Below the pieces are notes generated by a model. That model ran no database searches and had not been told where the DNA came from. It saw only the letters and a list, made by a program, of their open reading frames with translations. The translations under genes and the position numbers were made by a program. Shown here piece after piece: positions 1-8,377 of a DNA stretch of 11,129 nt. Each line of letters starts with the position of its first letter. The first letter of the stretch is position 1. The DNA comes from an uncultured Bacteroidota bacterium (GTDB lineage Bacteria > Bacteroidota > Bacteroidia > Bacteroidales > UBA12481): assembly GCA_903832165.1 (NCBI GenBank), contig CAILAQ010000040.1, positions 1 through 11,129 on the forward strand, read 5' to 3'.

Positions 1-1143
<1,143 letters not shown>

Positions 1144-1144
<1 letters not shown>

Positions 1145-4125
1145 CAGTTTGCCTCCACTTGTCTGGTAATACGTTTTCTTTTCGGATCCACGGAAATCTC
1201 TACATACCCTAAGGCCCATGTCAATAGCCACGATATGATCAGGTAAAGCACGGCCGCCATAATCAGCGGGAAAAAGGCATCAAACGTCCGGCTCCTGATA
1301 ATATCACTTGCTTTGGTCAGATCCTGTACCGCTATATATCCTACTATAGAGGTCATCTTCACCAATGAAATAAATTCGCCTTTATAAACCGGAAGAAGAT
1401 GGCGAAGCGCCTGCGGGGCAATGATGTGAATAAAGGTCTGGACCTTGGTAAAGCCCCCTGCGATCCCGGCCTCATTCTGACCAGTATCGATACTTTGTAT
1501 GGAGGTCCGGAACATCTCCGACACATAGGCACCGAAATTCAATCCGAAAGCAAATACGGCCACCAGCGCGGGATTGATATTTACCGAGGCAAATACAATA
1601 TAATAGATGATCATCAGAAGAACCAGCACCGGTGTGCCCCGGAGCAATGATATGTATACGATGGCTATGCCTGAAAGCAACTTGTTTTTCGACATCTTCA
1701 TCCAGCAGATCAATCCTCCGAGCATGGTTCCGAAAATCGCCGCAAACAGGGAAATCAGAATGGTGAGGGTCAATCCATCGATGATCAGTAAATACCTTTT
1801 TTCCAGAACAATGTTATTATGAAAGCTTTCGGATACCTTGGTCATGAAACTCTTCTTCTCCGCCTTAACACTCTGACCGGCAAATTCCGCCAGATTGGAT
1901 TTTAATGCAACAACAGCGGTCCGGAAAAGAGCATAAGAATCTGAAAAATCAATCTGCTTTCCCCGTTCCTCGGATATGGCAATACCGTCGCTAACCATTT
2001 CAACCTTTCCTGCTGCCAGTGCTGCTACCAGCGATGGGAATTCCATAGTTGTAAGTTCAAGCTGGTAATTTCTGCGCTTGGCAAAAGTCCTGATCATCTC
2101 AATATCGAACCCTACATAGTTGCCGTTCATATAGGAAACATAGGGCAGGTCATCCACGGATACCCCAACCTTCAGAACCCTCTCTGATTTTACATTCTCA
2201 AAAACCGGCATGACCGCTTTTTCTGCATCCTCAACAAACCATCGTTTGTAAATGATGTCATAGGTGCCATCACCCTTGATCTCTTTCAGAAAGTCATTGA
2301 AGTTTTGCCTCAGTTCCGGATTCTTTTTACTGAACCCTACCCCAAGCGGCATATCGAGTACCTTGTCGCTGAGCATACCCAGGTCGGGATTGTGTTTCAG
2401 CAAAAGTCTTACAGTGATCAGATCGAACATGGCAGCGTCAATCTTGCCTGTTTTTACTGATAACATCAGGTCGGCCGTACTTTCAAATCTGGAAATCTGC
2501 GCTTTCGGCCAGGTCCGGGCAATGAACGCATCGTGAACGGTACCGGTGAAAACGCCGACTTTCTTATCACCAATGTCATCCAATACCTTAAGCTTACCTG
2601 CTGCCTCAATGTCAAGATCGGACTTTCTGGCGATCAGGCTGGCTCCGGATTGGCTGTAAGCATCCCCGAAATCGATCTGCTTTTCCCGCTCTTCCGTGAT
2701 GAACATGGAGGCGGTAATGATATCAATTTTATTGGTGGATAGCGAGGCGATCAGACTGCCAAAGGGGAGGGGTACCGGTTCATATTTTTTGCCCAGATAG
2801 GCGGCAAAGCGCTTAGACAGCTCTATGTCGAAGCCGTTAAGCTCCCCGTTCTGAATGAATCCGTAGGGCCGGCCCAGGTCATTCACCACCCCGGCTTTTA
2901 GCGTGCCGTTGCTGGTTGTGGTGCTTTCAATCGGAGGCACGGAATCAACTTCCCTTTTCATCCAGCGATCGATCATGTCGTCATATATACCGTTGGATTT
3001 AATCTGCTTCAGGAAAACGTTGAACTGCTCTCTCAATGCATCATTATCACTGTTGAATCCGGCGCCGATCGGAACGAAAAAAATGTCCTTGGCCAGAATC
3101 CCGAAATCAGGGTTCGATTTCAGCAGGTCGGGAACCGACGACTGATCGTGAAACAAAACGTCAACCTTACCCGTCTGCAGAGCTATCAGGAGATCGGCAA
3201 TATTTTGATATTGAAGAACTTTTGAATTAGGATACGTGCGGGTGGAATAACCGTCGTATGCCGATCCCAATAAAACACCGATCCTCTTGTCTTTTATGTC
3301 ATCCGCTGTTTTGAGTTTCGTTCCTGCAGACGCCTTATCGGCAGTTCCTGCTGAAACTTTAACAGCCGCAGCCAGACCATTAGGATAATAGCTCTGCGAG
3401 AATAAGACACTTTTAGCCCGCTCCGCGGTAATCGATAATCCGGCGCCGACCATGTCCACCTTACCGACCATGAGCGCAGGCAGTAAGGCTCCGAAATCCA
3501 TGTTCACCACCTCGATCTTTTTACTGAGCTTCTGTGCAACATAAGAGGCAAATTCAACATCAAAGCCCACAACATTGCGACTGCCATCCACAAACGACAT
3601 GGGTTCCGTGGTGGCGACAGTGCCAAATTTCAACACCCCGTTTGTACCCGGAAATTCCAGCAAAGGCATGGGAGCCGGACCTCCTTTTTCCGGCAGCCAC
3701 CGATTCATCATATCTTTATATTTTCCGGAGGCTTTCAATTCCCCAAGAACCTCGTCGATGGTATTTTTCAGTTCCTTATTCGTCAGCTGAACTGCAAACC
3801 CGTAATTATCATCCATAACCATCTCGGGCAGGAGCATCAGCCCCTCATTTTTTGCCAGAAGATTCTGCAACACGGGCTTGTCATAAACGGCCGCATCAGC
3901 CTTGCCACCTTTTACGGCTAAAGCACAATCAAGCACCGTATTGAAGTACTTGAATTTCGCATCCGGAAAGCGCTGGAGAACAAATTTGTCAGCAACGGTC
4001 CCCGTAGGAACGGCAAAAGTTTTGCCCCCTTTCAGCCCGGACAGGTCCGTGATTTGTGCCTCTTTCTTGCAGCCCGAGAATGCCAGAAGGGCCATAAGAA
4101 GCATGAGGTGTAGCGAGTGTTTCAT
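1144..4125 (-). CDS. Amino-acid ABC importer: tandem substrate-binding domains fused to permease (lipoprotein)
   Basis: A 993-aa single-chain receptor and permease of the GlnP type. Residues 1-19 are a lipoprotein signal ([11 protein letters not shown], lipidated Cys19). Four SBP_bac_3 segments follow. Residues about 28-144 are a second lobe only, with [10 protein letters not shown] and a closing NRWL. Residues 161-390 and 406-631 are two complete domains, each with a GFD(V/I)E motif, the ligand arginine in SITAER or FITEER, and a lobe-2 aspartate ([18 protein letters not shown]). Residues about 649-750 are a first lobe only (YVGFDIE, ISEER). The rest is a HisM/GlnP-type permease with several membrane helices between about 783 and 974, and an EAA loop near 885 ([14 protein letters not shown]...APQA) that docks the ATPase. 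A homodimer with the next gene's product would make a full importer. The start at 4125 gives the best signal peptide; an ATG two codons earlier (4131) is equally possible. The open frame continues upstream to 4227, but that extension would bury the signal peptide. The substrate is probably polar or acidic amino acids, but this cannot be settled from sequence. Confidence 0.93.
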
Positions 4126-4169
4126 GTTCATGGAATTGCAGAAATAATGGAAATTGTTGGCTAAAAATA

Positions 4170-4202
4170 CAAAAGATAACTCAACCGGGGTGGGGGCCGC
4201 AA
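4170..4202 (-). promoter_or_regulatory. Possible promoter of the amino-acid importer operon
   Basis: Read on the minus strand, this stretch has TTG at 4202-4200 and TATCTTTTG at 4178-4170, separated by 21 bases. It resembles the Bacteroidota primary-sigma pattern (TTTG, 19-21 bases, TAnnTTTG), but the -7 box carries one extra base between TA and TTTG. It lies about 45 bases upstream of the chosen start. The match is imperfect and the site is tentative. Confidence 0.3.
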
Positions 4203-4237
4203 TTAATTTACATGAATAACAGCTCACTCGATTTTAT

Positions 4238-4245
4238 TAACTTTG
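4238..4245 (+). promoter_or_regulatory. Likely -7 promoter element for the BMP lipoprotein gene
   Basis: TAACTTTG is an exact match to the Bacteroidota -7 consensus TAnnTTTG. It would start transcription near 4250, leaving a leader of about 40 bases before the ATG at 4289. No convincing TTTG -33 box stands at the usual distance upstream; the nearest AT-rich candidate is ATTAATTTA around 4202-4210. Confidence 0.45.
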
Positions 4246-4288
4246 ATATTGATTACGGAATCTGAAAATTGAATTGATTATATCCCCG

Positions 4289-5305
4289 ATGAACAGAAAT
4301 TCTTCCCTTCTGATATTACTGATTTTGCTCTTGGTTAATCCACTCAGCTCCTGCAAAAAGAAAGAGCCCGAACAACGAATAGGGCTGGTGAGCGGTTTTG
4401 GTTCCCTGCACGACGGGGGATTTAATGAGATGGCACTCAACGGTCTGATAGCTGCAGATGAGAAGCTTGCCATAATATGGGAGGTAAAGGAATGTAATTC
4501 GATTGCAGAAATGGATAGCAATGTATGGTTTCATGCACGGGATAAGGATATCATCATTGCCATGGGCTACGATGCAACACTGCCTATGGTCGCCGCTGCA
4601 AAAGCTTATCCTTTAAAAAAATTCATTTTATTGGATAATGCTGTTCCTGATCCCCCCGAAAACCTTACCTGCACTGTTTACCAGGTTGATGAGGCTTCCT
4701 TCCCCTGCGGATACCTGGCTGCCTGGTGGTCGAACCAAAAAGATTCCGTTAATCCGGCTGTCGGGTACGTGGCCGGACCGAAAATTCCTGGAATCGATCA
4801 GTTTACACAGAGTTTTGCAAAGGGAATCGAATATTATAACTCGAGATATCATAAATCGGTAACCTTATACGGAGTGAACGCGTCCAGTTTTACCGATACC
4901 CTGCAAGGTGCCCACCTGGCCGACAGCCTGATTCAAAAGGGTGCCGATTTGATTTTTGCCTGTGGCGGACACATGGGAAACGGCGCCCTGTATAAATCCA
5001 AAGAACTCGGAATCAGCGCAATAGGTGTCGATACCGACCAGTATTTCACCATTCCGGCAGTGGCTTCTTCCCTCCTGACCTCCTGCATGAAAAAGCTCGA
5101 TGTATCGGTCACCATGGAGCTGACCAGTATTTTCAACGGGCAATTTCATGGAGGGCAAACACAGTATTATGATCTGGAAAATAATGGAGTGGATCTCGCA
5201 CCCTACCACGACTATGAATCGCAGATATCTAACACCATAAAACAGGAGATTCAGGCTATAAAGAGCGGGATAAAAAACGGCACTATCTCAACCGGCTGGA
5301 AATAA
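4289..5305 (+). CDS. BMP/PnrA-family substrate-binding lipoprotein
   Basis: A 338-aa lipoprotein of the basic membrane protein (BMP, PnrA-like) family, whose characterised members bind nucleosides for ABC uptake. The signal peptide is a short basic start, a long leucine/isoleucine run and lipobox LSSC with Cys22, followed by KKKEPE. The mature part shows the family pattern: HDGGFNE at 41-47 (the D-x-x-FN ligand segment), VGYVAG at 158-163, FTQSFAKGIEY just after, ADLIFACGG at 219-227, IGVDTDQ at 245-251 and LTSCMKKLD at 263-271. Length matches the family. The ATG at 4289 is preferred over an in-frame TTG at 4274 because it gives a clean signal peptide. No matching BMP-type permease or ATPase is in the window. 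The importer genes next door use a different binding-protein family, so this receptor either works with a distant transporter or serves as a sensor. Its stop codon directly abuts the stop of the convergent gene. Confidence 0.88.
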   Translation: MNRNSSLLILLILLLVNPLSSCKKKEPEQRIGLVSGFGSLHDGGFNEMALNGLIAADEKLAIIWEVKECNSIAEMDSNVWFHARDKDIIIAMGYDATLPMVAAAKAYPLKKFILLDNAVPDPPENLTCTVYQVDEASFPCGYLAAWWSNQKDSVNPAVGYVAGPKIPGIDQFTQSFAKGIEYYNSRYHKSVTLYGVNASSFTDTLQGAHLADSLIQKGADLIFACGGHMGNGALYKSKELGISAIGVDTDQYFTIPAVASSLLTSCMKKLDVSVTMELTSIFNGQFHGGQTQYYDLENNGVDLAPYHDYESQISNTIKQEIQAIKSGIKNGTISTGWK

Positions 5306-6499
5306 TCAGAATCGCTCCCCGATATATTTCAGGGCTTCGCTGATTTCGAGACTTCCGCTGCTCGGACCAATCCTGATATAAAATACCTCGTCGAAACCGC
5401 TCTGGCGCAGAAAAACAGGCTTCGGACTGCGCTTGCAATTAACCCGGCAAACAGTTTTTCCGTCGATCTTGTCCAGAGTGGTCTTTATATATGGACTCAC
5501 ATCCTGACCGATGGAGGTCTTGATCAGGTTCCACACATGGAGCAGAAACTTGTCATCATTCGCAAAACTATCAGTCTCCACCCCGATAATCGATCCGTCG
5601 TCGGCAACTCCCACAAGCAGATCGCCTCCTTCGGAATTTAAAAATGCAGTAATGGATTTTAAAGCCGCATGCTCGATGGCCGGATTTTTTTTAGCCTGCC
5701 GGATGTCCCAGCGGAATGTGCTCTTAAATTCCAGATTGTCATTTTCGCCCTGGCCGATCAGCTCAGCAATCACTGACATTTTTTTATCCGGACTTTCAGA
5801 GAAGCCCAGGAATTCCATAGTCTTCAAGGCCTGCACATGAACCTCGCTGAAGCTCTTTGCCGAATGGCCGGATTGAGCAGGCAGTGCTGCCAGCGCATAT
5901 TCCGATGCCGATATCTGCGACAGCACGAGCATCATCGGCAGAAGAATGCCACTTTTGTGCGCTGCGGAAAGCAGGTTTACTGCTGCCTTTTCTTCATTCC
6001 GTAGGCTGTCGTATTTCTCCCGTATGAATGCGATGGCCTCCCCGGTACTATTTGATGGCAGGAAATCCCTCAGGCCTTTCGTGATCACCGATGCACCCAG
6101 GAACACCAGGTTTAGCATGCCGGAATTTTCATCCGGATCATCAAGCATCTTCTGAGCGTTAAAATTCCGGTCGCTCCGGTCGGGATTTAATCGGGCTTTC
6201 AATAGAGGATCTTCCGAAACCAGCTCGTCAAAATGTGTATTAACCGGATCATCCCCTTTCTCGAGAAAATCCTTGCAAAAGGAAAACAGGCCGAAGCTGC
6301 TGATGGTTTCCGTGTCAACCCGGTGTGCCAGGGTAAGCTTGATCATCAGATGCTTGAGAAGCCGTGAATCGTTATGTGCCATCTCGGCACCGCCCGGCGT
6401 GAGAAGCGGATTATCATGGTGGTAAATGACAAAATCATTATCCCGCATAACCAGGTCGAGGTTGCGCGGTTCAATGCCGGCGTAATCTTTCAAAATCAT
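5306..6499 (-). CDS. Schlafen AlbA_2 domain protein with unrecognised N-terminal domain
   Basis: A 397-aa soluble protein. Residues about 248-397 form an AlbA_2 domain (Schlafen-type putative nucleic-acid-binding fold): NLEFKSTFRWD, then ITAFLNSEGGDLLVGVADDG with IIGVE, then DGKTVCRVNCKRSPKPVFL and FYIRIG, closing with EALKYIGERF. The domain sits at the extreme C-terminus with no helicase or winged-helix part after it. Residues 1 to about 243 match no family I recognise. They are mainly helical and acidic in places, with a DPLLKARLNPDRSDR segment and no membrane helix or signal. The ATG at 6499 is chosen because it lies 10 bases after the stop of the STAS gene. A TTG further upstream (6520) would overlap that gene, and AGAAG precedes the ATG. 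It is the last gene of the operon. Function is unknown; a role in nucleic-acid binding, regulation or defence is only suggested by the domain. Confidence 0.85.
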   Translation of the reverse strand: MILKDYAGIEPRNLDLVMRDNDFVIYHHDNPLLTPGGAEMAHNDSRLLKHLMIKLTLAHRVDTETISSFGLFSFCKDFLEKGDDPVNTHFDELVSEDPLLKARLNPDRSDRNFNAQKMLDDPDENSGMLNLVFLGASVITKGLRDFLPSNSTGEAIAFIREKYDSLRNEEKAAVNLLSAAHKSGILLPMMLVLSQISASEYALAALPAQSGHSAKSFSEVHVQALKTMEFLGFSESPDKKMSVIAELIGQGENDNLEFKSTFRWDIRQAKKNPAIEHAALKSITAFLNSEGGDLLVGVADDGSIIGVETDSFANDDKFLLHVWNLIKTSIGQDVSPYIKTTLDKIDGKTVCRVNCKRSPKPVFLRQSGFDEVFYIRIGPSSGSLEISEALKYIGERF

Positions 6500-6509
6500 C
6501 GAATATCTT

Positions 6510-6839
6510 CTAGGAAACAATGAGAATCTCGTCCAGGCCTGCGATCTTGAAGGTCTTTTTCAGAAAAGGATCGCAATTCACGATGGAGAGATGGCCTCTC
6601 GGAACCTGCTTCGCCACCGTAACGCAGATCCGTATGAAGGAGGAGGCTATATAATTGACCTCTGTCATATCGAAACTGATTTTATCCGAGAGCATGACCA
6701 CCGGATCGTCGGTTCCTCTCAGGGTGTTCAGTTTTGCATACAGCTCATCACTGAGATTAAAGCTGGCAATGGTATCCAATCGTCCGGTAAAGTAGCAGGT
6801 CAGCTCTTTTGCCGGTTTGTTATAATTGAACCTTAGCAT
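6510..6839 (-). CDS. STAS-domain protein (anti-sigma-factor-antagonist type)
   Basis: A 109-aa single-domain cytoplasmic protein. It follows the STAS pattern of SpoIIAA/RsbV: an opening strand ending in FTGRLDT (19-23, compare TGELD in SpoIIAA), a helix, a SFDMTEVNYIASSFIRI segment at 55-71, a second helix, the strand HLSIVNC, and a closing helix FKIAGLDEIL. In SpoIIAA the phosphorylated serine lies in DSSG; the aligned residues here are A65-S66-S67-F68. The serine is kept, while the flanking Asp and Gly are replaced. In known partner switches such a protein binds or releases a kinase of the RsbW type. It starts 11 bases after the aldehyde dehydrogenase stop and ends 10 bases before the AlbA_2 gene, so the three genes look co-transcribed. 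No dedicated kinase, phosphatase or sigma factor is adjacent. The fold is likely; the partner is unknown. Confidence 0.8.
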   Translation of the reverse strand: MLRFNYNKPAKELTCYFTGRLDTIASFNLSDELYAKLNTLRGTDDPVVMLSDKISFDMTEVNYIASSFIRICVTVAKQVPRGHLSIVNCDPFLKKTFKIAGLDEILIVS

Positions 6840-6850
6840 CTTTGATCGTT

Positions 6851-8284
6851 TTAATGGTTTTTATGATATTCTTTAGTCAGAACACTTTCGTCACACTCTT
6901 CGTTGAAATACACTTTCTGATCAGCATCAGCGAATTTGTGATTAATCCTGCGCCGGCAAACCCTTTGCACATTGATAAGGTGCTTGGCGGTGATGTTTTC
7001 GGTTGTAATGTTTTTCCCGCCTGTACCGCAGCCAAGTGTGAGCGACGGAGGCAGCAGATTGAAAGTTCCGCCCACTGCGCCCTGTGATGTCGGCGTGTTT
7101 ACCACGATACGCCCGGCGTTGATCAGCAGTGAGAATTTCATTATGGTTTTTTCATCATTGGCGTAAATTCCTGCACTGTGTCCGATACCACCCAGATAGT
7201 TCAGATCGATACATAAGTTAATGGCGGCATTGTGGTCCTTTGCTGAATAAAATGCCAGTATCGGGGCGAGGATTTCATGCGAGAGAGGATAATCCTTACC
7301 AACACCATCGAGCTTGGCAAGCAGGATCTTAGTGCCCTCCGGAACCGTAATTCCGGCCTTCTGTGCAATCACGGCAACGGACTGCCCGACTATGAACGGG
7401 CTCATCGACATGGTTTCAGCAGATATGGCAATCTTCTCCACCTTGGTAATCTCCTCAGGTGTGAGGAAATAACATTGCTGCCGCTCAAATTCTTCACGGA
7501 CCTTCTGCTCCGTTTTTTCCTCCACTACGATGGCCTGCTCGCTGGCACAAATGGTTCCGTTGTCGAAGGTTTTTGAGGCGATAATACCACTTACCGCAAA
7601 TGGAATATCGGCGCTGTCGTCGATGAACACCGGAACATTGCCAGGTCCCACCCCGATTGCCGGGTTCCCTGAGCTGTAAGCTGCTTTTACGAGGCCGGTG
7701 CCTCCGGTTGCCAGAATCAGGGCGATTTGAGGATGCGCCATGACCAGCTGAGTAAAATCCCTCGATCCACTGGGGATTATCTGGATACAATCTTCCGGGG
7801 CTCCTGCTGCCAAAGCTGCTTCGTAACAAATACGAACAGCCTCACCGGTGCATTTTGCCGCACCCCGGTGTGAACTGATAATGATCGGATTGCGCGTTTT
7901 CAGACAAATCAATATTTTAAACATCGCAGTAGATGTCGGATTGGTTACCGGCGTAACAGCGAAAATCGGACCCAGGGGCTGGGCAATTTCCGTAATTCCG
8001 GTTACAGGATCAGACGAAATTACGCCCACCGTTTTCACATCCCTGATACTCTCATAAACGAGTTGTGTGGCAATTACATTTTTCCACATTTTGTGTTCCC
8101 AGATTCCCATCCCGGTTTCGTCAACAGCCTGCTTTGCCAGAGTGATCCTGGCTTTCAGTCCTGCTTTGTATACCGCTTCTACAATGCGGTCGGTTTGTTC
8201 CTGGTCAAATTGCTGAAATTCTGCCGCCGCAAATATCGCTTTGCCGATAATGTGGTCAGCTTTCTCCGTTAGAGATTCGGCCAT
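6851..8284 (-). CDS. CoA-acylating aldehyde dehydrogenase (AdhE N-terminal type)
   Basis: A 477-aa NAD-dependent enzyme of the acylating aldehyde dehydrogenase group, which interconverts an aldehyde plus CoA and the acyl-CoA. Diagnostic segments match the N-terminal half of AdhE and related stand-alone enzymes (acetaldehyde or succinate-semialdehyde dehydrogenases): PVTNPTSTAMFK at 112-123, LILATGGTGLVKAAYSSG around 189-206, AIGVGPGNVP at 209-218, and catalytic Cys246 in KTFDNGTICASEQ. The C-terminal GGKNITTENITAKHLINVQ region is also of AdhE type. The iron alcohol dehydrogenase half of AdhE is absent: the chain ends just after a linker-like DADQKVYF. The ATG at 8284 gives a normal N-terminus and heads a three-gene operon with the STAS and AlbA_2 genes. 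No microcompartment shell genes are nearby and no EutE/PduP targeting peptide is obvious. Acetaldehyde is the likeliest substrate, but succinate semialdehyde or others are possible. Confidence 0.9.
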   Translation of the reverse strand: MAESLTEKADHIIGKAIFAAAEFQQFDQEQTDRIVEAVYKAGLKARITLAKQAVDETGMGIWEHKMWKNVIATQLVYESIRDVKTVGVISSDPVTGITEIAQPLGPIFAVTPVTNPTSTAMFKILICLKTRNPIIISSHRGAAKCTGEAVRICYEAALAAGAPEDCIQIIPSGSRDFTQLVMAHPQIALILATGGTGLVKAAYSSGNPAIGVGPGNVPVFIDDSADIPFAVSGIIASKTFDNGTICASEQAIVVEEKTEQKVREEFERQQCYFLTPEEITKVEKIAISAETMSMSPFIVGQSVAVIAQKAGITVPEGTKILLAKLDGVGKDYPLSHEILAPILAFYSAKDHNAAINLCIDLNYLGGIGHSAGIYANDEKTIMKFSLLINAGRIVVNTPTSQGAVGGTFNLLPPSLTLGCGTGGKNITTENITAKHLINVQRVCRRRINHKFADADQKVYFNEECDESVLTKEYHKNH

Positions 8285-8377
8285 AAATAGATGATTTTTG
8301 AAATGTAGGTTAATGAATGTATAAACGTGGATAACTATCTTTAAAGTTTATAAATTTAATCAATAATTTCCTTCCGG
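8285..8377. promoter_or_regulatory. AT-rich divergent intergenic region, probable promoters
   Basis: These 93 bases separate the divergent starts of the aldehyde dehydrogenase gene (minus) and the GPP34-oxidoreductase gene (plus), so both promoters probably lie here or just inside the genes. On the plus strand TATCTTTA at 8336-8343 differs from the TAnnTTTG -7 consensus only at the last base and would leave a leader of about 30 bases; no good -33 box is spaced correctly. An 8-base palindrome TTTATAAA sits at 8347-8354. No convincing minus-strand box and no clear regulator site were found. Confidence 0.35.

Noticed and set aside
1145..1231. Upstream extension of the ABC-ATPase frame (29 extra codons)
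   Set aside because: It lies inside the end of the permease gene, and the ATG at 1144 begins right at the conserved ABC start and overlaps the permease stop, so the longer form is unlikely.
4126..4227. N-terminal extension of the receptor-permease frame
   Set aside because: It would place about 34 residues before a textbook lipoprotein signal peptide, and it overlaps the probable promoter.
7494..7829. 111-codon minus-strand frame within the aldehyde dehydrogenase gene
   Set aside because: It is an out-of-frame reading of the dehydrogenase coding strand; the real frame carries the catalytic Cys region here.
6851..8284. EutE/PduP microcompartment enzyme
   Set aside because: No shell-protein genes are nearby, no encapsulation peptide is evident, and the motifs are closer to the AdhE type.
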